In this document: in pieces, positions 16,559 through 24,972 of the stretch
Numbering within the stretch: the stretch's first letter is position 1
Layout of the letters: every line of letters begins with the position of its first letter
Source: CAVXYG01 sp963706835
GTDB taxonomy: Bacteria; Actinomycetota; Actinomycetes; S36-B12; GCA-2699445
Direction: 5' to 3'
Length of the DNA stretch: 64,000 bases
NCBI GenBank assembly: GCA_963706835.1
Contig: CAVPOB010000017.1
Location: forward strand, 186,001-250,000
The notes under the pieces: model-generated
The model's input: the letters and a program-made list of their open reading frames with translations, nothing else
Told to the model about the DNA's origin: nothing
The model's database searches: none
Translations under genes and position numbers: made by a program

Positions 16559-17317
16559 CTAGGCCTTGCCCTGCGCGGCGACCGCTGCCGCCGCCTCCTT
16601 GGCCGCCTCCGGATCCAGGTACTCCCCGCCTGCCACAACAGGCTTCAGGTCCGCATCGAGCCGGTACACCAGCGGGATCCCGGTCGGAATGTTCAACCCG
16701 GCGATGTCGGCGTCGGAGATGCCGTCCAGATGCTTCACCAGTGCCCGCAACGAGTTGCCGTGGGCACCGATGAGCACGGTCTGGCCGGACAGCAGATCGG
16801 GGACGATCACGTCGTAGTAGTACGGCAGCATCCGGGAGACCACGTCCTTCAGGCACTCGGTGTCGGGCCGAATCTCCGGCGCGACCGATGCGTACCGCGG
16901 GTCGTGGGTCTGGGCCCACGGGTCCTCCGGGTCGATGGGCGGCGGGGGCACGTCGTAGGAGCGCCGCCACAGCGTGAACTGCTCCTCGCCGTACTGCTCG
17001 AGGGTTTCCTTCTTGTTCTTGCCCTGCAGCGCGCCATAGTGACGCTCGTTGAGCCGCCAGTGTCGCCGCACCGGGATCCAGTGCCGATCGCAGGCGTGCA
17101 GCGCGACCTCGGAGGTGTGGATGGCGCGGCGCAGGACAGAGGTGTGGACGACGTCCGGAAGGATGCCGGCATCCTTCAGCATCGCCCCGCCCCGTTTGGC
17201 CTCCTCGGCGCCCAGTTCGGTGATGTCCACGTCCACCCAGCCGGTGAACAGGTTGAGCGCGTTCCACTCGCTCTGGCCGTGTCGTAGGAGTACGAGAGTC
17301 ATGGCATCAGCGGTCAT
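16559..17317 (-). CDS. gpmA: 2,3-bisphosphoglycerate-dependent phosphoglycerate mutase
   Basis: The 252-residue protein is a dPGM of the histidine phosphatase superfamily. LLRHGQSEWN contains the phosphorylated His13, RRAIHTSE and NERHYGALQGKNK line the active site, and GAHGNSLRALVKHL holds the second catalytic histidine. It interconverts 3- and 2-phosphoglycerate in glycolysis. The ATG at 17317 is followed by a second in-frame ATG at 17302, either of which could be used. It lies downstream of mshA and ybjN, a conserved actinobacterial order. Confidence 0.95.
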   Translation of the reverse strand: MTADAMTLVLLRHGQSEWNALNLFTGWVDVDITELGAEEAKRGGAMLKDAGILPDVVHTSVLRRAIHTSEVALHACDRHWIPVRRHWRLNERHYGALQGKNKKETLEQYGEEQFTLWRRSYDVPPPPIDPEDPWAQTHDPRYASVAPEIRPDTECLKDVVSRMLPYYYDVIVPDLLSGQTVLIGAHGNSLRALVKHLDGISDADIAGLNIPTGIPLVYRLDADLKPVVAGGEYLDPEAAKEAAAAVAAQGKA

Positions 17318-17338
17318 GGCTGCATCTTGCCGCACCGA

Positions 17339-17857
17339 TCACTCCGGCGCGAGGTGACGGAACGCTTGGAGGTTCGCAGTCGGTTCACCCCGATCCAGCC
17401 GCCACCGCCACTCCGCACGGATCGCCGATTCGAAGCCCATTTCCAGCAGGGTGTCGAAGTCCCCATCGGCAGTTGCCGCGACGGATCCAAGCAGTGCGTC
17501 CACCGACTGCGGGGTGATGGCGTCGAGGGGAAGCCGACCGACGAGGTAGATGTCCCCGAGGTGGTCCACGGCGTATGCAACCGCGAACAACCGCTGGTTG
17601 CGACGCAGCAGCCACCGGTGGATCTGCGGCACGTGCTCCTGCGGCGCGCGCACGACGAAGGCGTTCACGGCCACGCTGTGGCTGCCCACGGCGAAGGCCA
17701 CCGGGATCTTCAGCTTGTGCGTGCCCGGGAGTTCGGCCACTACGGTGTCGCCGCCACGATGCTCGTACGGGACGCCCAAATCCTCGAAGGTGCCGGTCAA
17801 CACCGCCATCGGGTCGCGCATGAGCACTATGGTGCCAACTCCCCGGGGCGCCGCCAT
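17339..17857 (-). CDS. YbjN domain-containing protein
   Basis: The 172-residue protein reads as the YbjN/SRP1-like fold that is nearly always found between mshA and gpmA in actinobacteria. Features are VAFAVGSHSVAVNAFVVRAP in the beta-sheet core and RLFAVAYAVDHLGDIYLVGR in the second half. The fold resembles type III secretion chaperones; its role is unknown. The start could be 17857, 15 bases after the mshA stop, or ATG 17821. Neither has a clear ribosome binding site, so translational coupling with mshA is plausible. Confidence 0.85.
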   Translation of the reverse strand: MAAPRGVGTIVLMRDPMAVLTGTFEDLGVPYEHRGGDTVVAELPGTHKLKIPVAFAVGSHSVAVNAFVVRAPQEHVPQIHRWLLRRNQRLFAVAYAVDHLGDIYLVGRLPLDAITPQSVDALLGSVAATADGDFDTLLEMGFESAIRAEWRWRLDRGEPTANLQAFRHLAPE

Positions 17858-17872
17858 CCGGGCGTCGCCAGC

Positions 17873-19115
17873 TCAGCCTGCCGCAACCTCCAGCGGGGCC
17901 GGGGCGAGGACCCCGGCATAGCCGGCGAGCAGCTCGTCGGCGGTGCGCTGCCAGGAGAACGTGCGCGCATGCCGACGGGCAGCCGCCGCCATCCGGTCGC
18001 GTCGCCGCGGATTGCGCGCCAGGTCGGCAAGGGCGCGGCCCCACACGCCGGGGTCATGACCGGCGATGAGGGTGCCGCTGCTGCCGTCGGCCACTGCCGT
18101 GCGCAGACCCCCGACCGCGGCCGCCGCGACCGGGGTTCCTACAGCCTGCGATTCCACGGCCACCAATCCGAAGGACTCGCTGTGGGACGGCACTACGGTC
18201 ACGTCGGCCGCCCGGTACCAGTCGGCGAGAGCATCGCGCGCGACCGGTGGCACGAACCGCACCTGCCGCCCCACTCCCAGCCCGTCAGCGAGCGCGGCCA
18301 ACTGCCCGGGCAGCAGCGGCCGCGCTCCGGAGGGCCCGCCGCACACCACCAGGAGCACCTCCTCTGCCAGACGGGGGTCGTGCGCCACCATCGCGGCCAG
18401 CGCCCGGATCGCCACGTCGGGTGCTTTCAACGGCTGCAACCGGCCGACGAAGAGCAGCACCGTGCGGTCCACCGGGAGGCCGAGACGCTGCCGAGCCGCT
18501 CGTTGGTCGCCGGGCGCGAAGGCCGTCAGGTCGACCCCTGGGTGCACGACCCGCACCTGCTCGCCGTATGCCCGGTACAGCCGCTGCAGATCGTGCGCCT
18601 CGGATGTGGTGTTGGCGACGAGCAGGTCCGCCACGGCGACGATCCGGTCCTCGCCGGCGATGCGGGCGAGGGGCTCAGGCTGCTCGCCGATCGCGCGGGC
18701 GGCGTTCTTCACCCGGGCCAGGGTGTGCATGGAGTGGACCAGTGGAGCGTCCCAGGCGGCCGCGGCAGCCTGCCCCACCTGGCCCGAGAGCCAGTAGTGG
18801 CTGTGCACCACATCGAATCCGCCCTGCTGACGCGCCGCAGGGTGGCGCACCAGCTCAGCAGAGAAGGTCCGCAACCGAGCCGGCAAATCGTCCTTGGCCA
18901 ACCCGGTCGGCGCCTCCGCTAGCAGGTGGTGCACCCGGTAGCGGGAGGCCGCGGTCACCGTCGCTGGATCCTCTGGCGAGGTGGCCCTGGTAAAGACGTC
19001 GACCTCGACACCGCGTTGCACCAACTCCCCGGCAACGGCATCGACATAGACATTCATGCCACCGGCGTCGCCGGAACCCGCGGCCGCCAGACGGAGACGT
19101 GTGCAGACTGATCAT
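17873..19115 (-). CDS. mshA: D-inositol-3-phosphate glycosyltransferase MshA, one-base frameshift near the N-terminus
   Basis: A GT4-family glycosyltransferase starting mycothiol synthesis from UDP-GlcNAc and inositol-3-phosphate. The long frame (MNVYVDAVAGELV onward) contains VHSHYWLSGQVG, VVHPGVD, VGRLQPLK and the donor-binding PSHSESFGLVAVESQA. MshA normally begins about 20 residues earlier with ISLHTSP and GDAGG before MNVYV. Both pieces are present but in different frames: MISLHTSP starts at 19115 and LAAAGSGDAGGMNVYV follows one base out of frame. Removing one base near 19091 restores the family sequence exactly. An upstream ATG at 19160 is an alternative start. The gene is probably functional and the extra base an error. 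Confidence 0.88.
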
Positions 19116-19250
19116 GGCGATTCTGCGCGGCGGAGCTCCAACAACCCGTCCCTCGGGCATGCAGCAACTCCTTCCACGCGTACCGACAGTCCGCCCCGAC
19201 GACAGCGGCAACGCTGGGCACCGGCGCATCATTCCCCGCCTACGGCGCTG

Positions 19251-19928
19251 TCACGTCAGGCCGATACCGGGTTCCAGCGAGATGGCGCCGTACGGCTCGC
19301 CGCTGACGATGTGCACCACTCGGCGGGCGATCGTCACAGCGTGGTCGGCGAATCGCTCGTAGAAGCGCGACAGCAGGGCGATGTCGACCGCCGTCTCCAC
19401 CCCGTGCTCCCAACTCGGTCTCAGGATGGTCTGGTACAGGTCCCGGTTGAGGCGGTTCATCTCGCGGTCGTGCCGCTTGATGTCCGGGGCGAGGTGGACG
19501 TCGCGGGTCACGATCACCGAAGCCGTCTTCGTGACGATCACTTCGGCGAGCGTGCCCATCTCCACGAAAATGGGCTGGACCTCGCGGGGCAGTACCGGCT
19601 TGGGGTAGCGCAGCCGGGTCTGTTTGGCGATGTGCTTGGCCAGATCGCCCATGCGCTCCAGCGATGCCGACATCCGCAGCCCGCTCATGACGATGCGCAG
19701 GTCGCGGGCCACCGGCTGCTGCTGGGCCGCCAGCGTGTAGCACCGGTCGTCGATCTGATGGGCCAGCTCGTCGACTTGCCGATCTCCGGCGATCACCACC
19801 TCGGCGACTTCGAGGTCGGCGTCCATCAGCGAGCGGGTGGCCAGGCTCATCGCCCGTCCGACGGTGGTGCACATCAGCGCCAACTCCTCGCTGATGAGAT
19901 CCAACTCCGACTGATAAACCTCGCGCAT
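19251..19928 (-). CDS. phoU: phosphate-specific transport regulator PhoU
   Basis: The 225-residue all-helical protein has the two PhoU repeats, each a three-helix bundle with E/DxxxD metal-contact motifs: DRQVDELAHQIDDRCYTLAA in the first and KRHDREMNRLNRDLYQTIL in the second. PhoU couples the Pst transporter to the SenX3 kinase and keeps the phosphate regulon off when phosphate is plentiful. It is divergent from senX3-regX3, and a PHO-box-like direct repeat lies in the shared promoter. The second of two adjacent ATG codons is used. Confidence 0.92.
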   Translation of the reverse strand: MREVYQSELDLISEELALMCTTVGRAMSLATRSLMDADLEVAEVVIAGDRQVDELAHQIDDRCYTLAAQQQPVARDLRIVMSGLRMSASLERMGDLAKHIAKQTRLRYPKPVLPREVQPIFVEMGTLAEVIVTKTASVIVTRDVHLAPDIKRHDREMNRLNRDLYQTILRPSWEHGVETAVDIALLSRFYERFADHAVTIARRVVHIVSGEPYGAISLEPGIGLT

Positions 19929-20003
19929 CACTTCCCCGGTCGCCGTGCCTGGTGGTCACAGTATCCCGCATTGACCACGGCTGCCGGTCGCCGCAGCGAC
20001 AGC

Positions 20004-20021
20004 AGTGAACACTCGGTGACG
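20004..20021. promoter_or_regulatory. PHO-box-like direct repeat between phoU and senX3
   Basis: AGTGAAC, four bases, GGTGACG: two seven-base direct repeats with 11-bp period on this strand, close to the GGTGAAC (GTTCACC) repeats bound by PhoP/RegX3 regulators. They match at 6 of 7 and 5 of 7 positions. Location in the divergent phoU/senX3 promoter fits feedback control. Confidence 0.4.
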
Positions 20022-20113
20022 GGTGGACAACGACCCCGCCAACACTGCGGCAAGGCCCTCCGACGACCGCCTGAGGCAGGCGCGGTGCGGGCGCCGCCCC
20101 CGCAGCATGGACC

Positions 20114-20119
20114 TATTCT
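20114..20119 (+). promoter_or_regulatory. -10 box TATTCT of senX3
   Basis: The hexamer ends 6 bases before the GTG start of senX3 at 20126, so the transcript would begin on or beside the codon. Confidence 0.45.
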
Positions 20120-20125
20120 CATGGT

Positions 20126-21274
20126 GTGGACACGCTGGTGCTGATCGGGGTGATTGCCGTCACCGCTGCCGCAATCACCGCCGCACTCGTGTCCAGAGCG
20201 GCGACGGGCTCCCCGAGGGCTCGACCCGTCGTCGAGCAGCCCCAGGCCAACTCCGTGGAACTGCAGACCGTGATCGAGGCGCTGCCCGGCCCAGTACTGC
20301 TGCTCGGCCCCCAGCAAAACGTGCGCTACGCGTCTGCGCCGGCCGAACAGATCGGCTTGGCCAAGTCAGACCGGGTCTCCTTCCCCGAGATCGCTGCGGT
20401 GGCGACCGCCGCGGCAGACCGGGCAAGTGTGGTCGTGGAGGTCCTGGAGCTGCGGCGACCGCCCTTCCTGACTGCAGTGCTGGACCTGCGGGTGCGAGCC
20501 ATCCCGTTGGACAACAGTGTCCTGCTGCTCATCGATGATTTGACCGAGGAGCAGCGCGTGGCCACCGTGCGGCGGGACTTCATCGCCAATGTGAGCCATG
20601 AGCTGAAGACGCCTGTTGGGGCAATCCTCCTGCTCGCCGAGGCCATGGTGTCCAGCGACGCCGATGTCGATATCATCCAGCACTTCGCTGCACGGATGCA
20701 TGCCGAGGCATCCCGACTGTCCAACCTGGTCAACGACGTCATCGACTTGTCCCGGCTGCAAGGCGAGGACCCCCTCGCCACGGCCGAGATGGTCGCGGTG
20801 GATGACCTCGTGCGCGAGGCCACGGACTACGTGCAGGCCATGGCCGAGACCAAACAGATCCATATCGAGTTCGGCGGGACCACCGGGCTGAAGGTCATGG
20901 GCATGCGGGACCAGCTCGTCACCGCCATCCGCAACCTGCTCGCCAATGCGATCTCCTACTCGCCGGAGAACACGCAGGTGGCCGTCGTCGTGCAGCAGCG
21001 CGACTCGATGGTGCAGATCGCGGTGAAGGACCAGGGCATCGGGATCGCGCCGGAGGATCAGGACCGGATCTTCGAGCGGTTCTACCGGGTCGATGAGGCC
21101 CGCTCTCGCGTGACCGGCGGCACCGGGTTGGGGCTGGCGATCGCGCGCAATGTCTGTCGCAACCACGGCGGTGACGTTGTGGTCTGGTCCATCCCGGACG
21201 AGGGATCGACGTTCACCATCCAACTGCCGCTGCACGCCGCTGCTGCAGACACACCCCTGAGGAGGGCGCCATGA
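20126..21274 (+). CDS. senX3: phosphate-sensing histidine kinase SenX3
   Basis: The 382-residue kinase has one N-terminal membrane helix (residues 3-20), a PAS-like segment (about 45-140), a HisKA domain with phospho-acceptor His158 in ANVSHELKTPVG, and an ATPase domain with NLLANAISYS (N box), DQGIGIAPEDQ (G1), RIFERFYRVDEARS and GGTGLGLAI (G2). It phosphorylates RegX3 under phosphate limitation. Its stop overlaps the regX3 start by 4 bases, so translation is coupled. A leaderless-type promoter precedes the GTG. Confidence 0.93.
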   Translation: MDTLVLIGVIAVTAAAITAALVSRAATGSPRARPVVEQPQANSVELQTVIEALPGPVLLLGPQQNVRYASAPAEQIGLAKSDRVSFPEIAAVATAAADRASVVVEVLELRRPPFLTAVLDLRVRAIPLDNSVLLLIDDLTEEQRVATVRRDFIANVSHELKTPVGAILLLAEAMVSSDADVDIIQHFAARMHAEASRLSNLVNDVIDLSRLQGEDPLATAEMVAVDDLVREATDYVQAMAETKQIHIEFGGTTGLKVMGMRDQLVTAIRNLLANAISYSPENTQVAVVVQQRDSMVQIAVKDQGIGIAPEDQDRIFERFYRVDEARSRVTGGTGLGLAIARNVCRNHGGDVVVWSIPDEGSTFTIQLPLHAAAADTPLRRAP

Positions 21275-21954
21275 CCAGGGTGCTGGTCGTAGAGGACGAG
21301 GAGTCCTTCCGGGACGCACTGGCCTTCATGCTTCGCAAGGAGGGCTTCGAGGTGCTCACCGTGGACAGCGGTACCGCCGCATTGGAGAGTTTCCGCAGGC
21401 AGGAGCCCAGCCTGATCCTGCTCGACCTCATGCTGCCGGGGCTCAATGGCACGGAGGTCTGCCGCACGATCCGGCAGACATCATCGGTGCCGATCATCAT
21501 GCTCACCGCCAAGGATTCTGAGATCGACAAGGTCGTCGGGCTGGAGCTCGGTGCCGACGACTACGTGACCAAGCCGTTCTCCAGCAGGGAACTTGTGGCC
21601 AGAATCCGCGCGGTCCTGCGCCGAGGCGCTGAAGGCGGTGAGGCCGCCTCCGACAACGTCCTGGCGGCGGGACCGGTGCGGATGGACGTTGAGCGGCACT
21701 CGGTGATGATCCGCGGGGATGCAGTCTCCCTGCCGCTGAAGGAGTTCGACCTGCTGGAGTACCTGCTGCGCAACGCCGGGCGGGTGCTGACCAGGGACCA
21801 ACTCATCGACCGGGTCTGGGGGTCCGACTACGTCGGCGACACCAAGACCCTGGATGTTCACGTCAAGCGCCTGCGCAGCAAGATCGAGCCGGACCCGTCG
21901 AATCCGCGCCACTTGCTGACCGTGCGCGGCCTGGGCTACAAGTTCGAGGACTGA
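21271..21954 (+). CDS. regX3: response regulator RegX3 (OmpR/PhoB family)
   Basis: The 227-residue protein has a receiver domain with the acidic pair ED near residues 9-10, phospho-acceptor Asp52 in LILLDLMLPG, and Lys in the VTKPF segment. A winged-helix DNA-binding domain follows from about residue 130, containing LPLKEFDLLEYLLRNAGRVL and ending VRGLGYKFED. It activates phosphate-starvation genes. It is co-transcribed with senX3 and convergent with the lipoprotein gene at 22003. Confidence 0.95.
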   Translation: MTRVLVVEDEESFRDALAFMLRKEGFEVLTVDSGTAALESFRRQEPSLILLDLMLPGLNGTEVCRTIRQTSSVPIIMLTAKDSEIDKVVGLELGADDYVTKPFSSRELVARIRAVLRRGAEGGEAASDNVLAAGPVRMDVERHSVMIRGDAVSLPLKEFDLLEYLLRNAGRVLTRDQLIDRVWGSDYVGDTKTLDVHVKRLRSKIEPDPSNPRHLLTVRGLGYKFED

Positions 21955-22002
21955 TCGGGGCGGGCCGCGGCAGCCGGGTCGGCAACCTCCACGGTCGCGG
22001 GG

Positions 22003-22593
22003 CTACTCCGCTGGCTCTTCTTCGCCCTCGGCGGCCTCGGCGTCGGCAGCGGCCCCTTCGGCAGACTCAGCCTCGGCCTCAGCGTCCTCCTCGGCTCCGT
22101 CCACCGCCGGCTCGCCAGTCGCCCCACCCGGCGCGTACTGCTCGTAGTAGCCCACCGGCGGCACGACCAAGATCCGCTCAGCGCCGATGCCGCTGGCTGA
22201 GAAGACGAACTGCGCATCGACGAACTCCCCTGCCGGGGCGTCGAGGTCGAACTCGGCCTGAACCTCGCCCACGGACGAGATCTGCACCGACATCCCCGGC
22301 TCGATGACGACGGGGCCGGGGGTCAGTTCCGCGGTGGCACCGTCGACCACGATGGCCTCCAGCGTCTCTTCCTCGCCGGAGCCGTTCACGACGACCGCCG
22401 AGATCGCGCCGCGGTCTTCCCCATCATCGCCGGCCACAACCGTGGCCGAGGCGACGGTCATGCCGCCGACCTCGATCACGATGCCGTTGCCGGTCTCGTC
22501 CTGGATGGTCGTGTTGGCGTTCATTCCTTGGGCACAGCCAGCCAGCGCACCGCTGAGCAGCACCGCCACGGGCAGCAGATGGATCCTCTTCAC
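22003..22593 (-). CDS. LpqE-like lipoprotein with acidic C-terminal tail
   Basis: The 196-residue lipoprotein has a signal peptide ending LAGC. A beta-rich domain follows (TVASATVVAGDDGEDRGAIS, LTPGPVVIEPGMSVQI), similar to the PCu(A)C/LpqE copper-chaperone-like fold. The last 35 or so residues are almost only Glu, Ala and Asp, a low-complexity acidic tail. In mycobacteria lpqE lies next to carD, the same position as here, which supports the assignment. No clear His/Met copper-ligand cluster is visible, so metal binding is not claimed. The start is a GTG preceded by GGAG. Confidence 0.65.
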   Translation of the reverse strand: MKRIHLLPVAVLLSGALAGCAQGMNANTTIQDETGNGIVIEVGGMTVASATVVAGDDGEDRGAISAVVVNGSGEEETLEAIVVDGATAELTPGPVVIEPGMSVQISSVGEVQAEFDLDAPAGEFVDAQFVFSASGIGAERILVVPPVGYYEQYAPGGATGEPAVDGAEEDAEAEAESAEGAAADAEAAEGEEEPAE

Positions 22594-22833
22594 TCCGGGC
22601 TCCTCGTCAACCGAGCGAACGGGTCGCTTCAGCGTATCGGTCCGATGCGCGCATGCCTCGTGCAGCCATGCGGCGGCAAGGGCGATGTTCTCATACGAGC
22701 GGCATCGACCACCGCAGCATCCCGCCCGAGGCGCTCAACGGCGGCACGGGGATCATGGCCAGTGGGTCTGGCGATCGGATCGGACAATCCTGGGACAGCA
22801 TTCGGGGACGTGAGTAAGATCACGCCCCCGTGC

Positions 22834-22839
22834 TAGCCT
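22834..22839 (+). promoter_or_regulatory. -10 box TAGCCT of carD
   Basis: It lies 23 bases before the carD ATG and predicts a short leader that includes the AAAGGGG ribosome binding site. It is identical to the boxes before serC and cysS. Confidence 0.4.
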
Positions 22840-22862
22840 GGCAAAGGGAAAGGGGATCTGCG

Positions 22863-23345
22863 ATGGCATTCAAGGTTGGCGACACCGTCGTCTACCCGCA
22901 CCACGGGGCAGCTCAGATCGATGCGATCGAGACCCGAACCATCAAGGGCAGGATCATGGAGTACTTGGTGCTCCGGGTCGCCCAGGGCGACTTGGTGGTG
23001 CGAGTCCCGGCAGAGAACGTCGACCTCGTCGGCGTCCGCGATGTCGTCGGCAAGGACGGCCTGGAGCACGTGTTCGAAGTGCTGCGCCAGCCGCACACCG
23101 AAGAGCCGACCAACTGGTCCCGGCGCTACAAGGCGAACTCCGAGAAGCTCGCCTCCGGTGAAGTCATCCGCGTGGCGGAAGTGGTCCGGGATCTGTCACG
23201 CCGCGACGCCGAGCGCGGCCTGTCCGCAGGCGAGAAGCGCATGCTCGCCAATGCCCGCCATATCCTCATCAGCGAGCTCGCCCTCGCCGAGCAGACCAAC
23301 GAAGACAAGGCCGAGGCACTCCTCGACGAGGTGCTCGCCTCCTAG
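22863..23345 (+). CDS. carD: RNA polymerase-binding transcription regulator CarD
   Basis: The 160-residue protein starts MAFKVGDTVVYPHHGAAQID, the Tudor-like RNA polymerase beta-interacting domain. The helical DNA-binding half includes NWSRRYKANSEKLASGEVIR, with the conserved tryptophan that wedges the upstream edge of the open complex. CarD stabilises open complexes, especially at rRNA promoters, and is essential in mycobacteria. It heads the carD-ispD-ispF-cysS-rlmB gene string conserved in actinobacteria. Confidence 0.96.
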   Translation: MAFKVGDTVVYPHHGAAQIDAIETRTIKGRIMEYLVLRVAQGDLVVRVPAENVDLVGVRDVVGKDGLEHVFEVLRQPHTEEPTNWSRRYKANSEKLASGEVIRVAEVVRDLSRRDAERGLSAGEKRMLANARHILISELALAEQTNEDKAEALLDEVLAS

Positions 23346-23368
23346 TCCCCCGCACAACCCCGCATCCC

Positions 23369-24082
23369 ATGCCCCCGGATTCGCGATCGTCCGACGCTCG
23401 CCGCGTCGTCGTCCTCATTCCGGCCGCCGGATCTGGCATGCGGCTCGGCGGCGGGATGCCCAAGGCGCTGCGGCTGCTGAACGGCCGCTCCCTGCTGGAG
23501 CACTCGCTCACGGCGATGGCCGCCCATCCCGCCGTCGCCCACATCGTGATTGCCGCGCCCGTCGACCAGGTGGCCTCGATCGGCCAGGCACTGCCGGCGT
23601 GCCCTGCCGAAGTCCAGGTCGTCGCCGGTGGCGCAACCCGCCAAGCCAGTGTTGCCGCGGCGCTGCGGGCGGCACCGAACGACTGCGACATCGTGCTGGT
23701 GCACGACGCCGCGCGACCGCTGGTGCCGCTGGACCTGATCGCCCGTGTCATCGACGCGGTCGCAGCCGGCGCACCAGCGGTCGTGCCCGGACTCCCCGTG
23801 CCCGACACCATCAAGCGGGTGGATGCACAGGGTGTGGTCCTGGAGACCCTGCCGCGCGCGCAACTGCGAGCGGTTCAGACGCCGCAGGGCTTCCGACGCG
23901 ACGTGCTGCAAGCCGCGCACACCGGCGCTGTCGATGGTGAGGCGACCGACGATGCCGCGCTGGTGGAGGGCATGGGCCACCCGGTGCTGGTCGTACCAGG
24001 CGACCCGCGCGCGGCCAAGATCACCGTCCCTGCAGACCTGGAACGGGCGTCAGCCATGCTGGCGGAGCGGGCGGGCGCATGA
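23369..24082 (+). CDS. ispD: 2-C-methyl-D-erythritol 4-phosphate cytidylyltransferase
   Basis: The 237-residue nucleotidyltransferase has the CTP-binding LIPAAGSGMRLGGGMPKAL loop near residue 20, VVAGGATRQASV, and VHDAARPLVP with the metal-binding aspartate. The closing DPRAAKITVPADLERA is typical of IspD. It makes CDP-methylerythritol in the non-mevalonate isoprenoid pathway. Its stop overlaps the ispF start by 4 bases (ATGA), showing translational coupling. Confidence 0.95.
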   Translation: MPPDSRSSDARRVVVLIPAAGSGMRLGGGMPKALRLLNGRSLLEHSLTAMAAHPAVAHIVIAAPVDQVASIGQALPACPAEVQVVAGGATRQASVAAALRAAPNDCDIVLVHDAARPLVPLDLIARVIDAVAAGAPAVVPGLPVPDTIKRVDAQGVVLETLPRAQLRAVQTPQGFRRDVLQAAHTGAVDGEATDDAALVEGMGHPVLVVPGDPRAAKITVPADLERASAMLAERAGA

Positions 24083-24972
24083 ATCCGCGCATCGGGATCG
24101 GGGTGGACGTGCACCGCTTCGGCGGTGATCGGGTGCTGTACCTCGCGGGGCTGGCGTGGCCCGGCGAGCCCGGACTGGAGGGCCATAGCGACGCCGACGT
24201 CGCCTGCCACGCCGCCGCCGACGCGCTGTTCAGCGCTGCCGGCCTGGGAGACCTGGGCAGCCAGTTCGGTACCGCCGATCCGCAGTGGCGCGACGCCCCT
24301 GGTCTGGTCCTGCTGGGAGAGGCTGCGAGCCGACTCGAGCAGGCGGGGTGCCGGATCGGCAATGTGGCCGTGCAGGTGATCGGCAACCGGCCGCGGATGG
24401 CCGGGCGTCGGGAGGAGGCCCAGCAGGCCATGGCGGAGGCGGTGGGTGCGGCGGTCAACCTGAGCGCCACCACCACCGACGGCCTTGGGCTGACTGGGCG
24501 CGGCGAGGGGATCGCGGCGCTCGCAACCGCCCTGGTGTGGCGCGTCAGCGTGATCGGACGGGCCGTCGTCGCCGCGGTGCTAGCGCTGCTGCTGACCTCC
24601 TGCTCCGCGGCCCCGACCGCAACGATGGTCCACGTCGGTCCGCAACTGCAGTTCGAGGTGGAACTGGCCGAGACACCGATGCAGCGCGAGCGGGGCCTCT
24701 CCGGCCGTGCCGACCTGCCCAGCGGCACCGGGATGCTCTTCGTCTATCCCGAGCCCGCGGTGCGCAGCTTCTGGATGCCCGACATGTCCTTCCCGATCGA
24801 TCTCGCCTGGATCACCGATGGCAGGGTGGTGGCTGTGGAGACCCTGCAGCCGTGCCCGAGCCGCGACCAGTGCCCCGCGCACGAGTCGCCGGCGCCGGTG
24901 GATGTGGTCCTCGAGGTCCCGGCAGGAGCGCTGGACGGCGTCCAGCACGGCTCCCCCGTCAGCATCAGGTAG
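24079..24972 (+). CDS. ispF: IspF fused in frame to a DUF192 lipoprotein-like domain
   Basis: Residues 1-155 are 2-C-methyl-D-erythritol 2,4-cyclodiphosphate synthase: Asp10 and His12 in GVDVHRF and the metal site EGHSDADV, ending GRGEGIAALATAL. Normally the protein stops here. The frame instead continues through a membrane or signal helix with a lipobox-like LLTSC (Cys175) into a DUF192 domain (RERGLSGRADLPSGTGMLFV, WMPDMSFPIDLAWI). In the +1 frame a TGA overlaps a GTG start (GTGA) exactly at this junction. Two separate overlapping genes plus one extra base upstream are therefore an alternative to a true fusion. The last 8 bases overlap the convergent panE-like gene. Confidence 0.85.
   Translation: MNPRIGIGVDVHRFGGDRVLYLAGLAWPGEPGLEGHSDADVACHAAADALFSAAGLGDLGSQFGTADPQWRDAPGLVLLGEAASRLEQAGCRIGNVAVQVIGNRPRMAGRREEAQQAMAEAVGAAVNLSATTTDGLGLTGRGEGIAALATALVWRVSVIGRAVVAAVLALLLTSCSAAPTATMVHVGPQLQFEVELAETPMQRERGLSGRADLPSGTGMLFVYPEPAVRSFWMPDMSFPIDLAWITDGRVVAVETLQPCPSRDQCPAHESPAPVDVVLEVPAGALDGVQHGSPVSIR

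Noticed and set aside
17327..18922. 531-codon plus-strand open frame opposite ybjN and mshA
   Set aside because: Antisense shadow of two recognisable genes.
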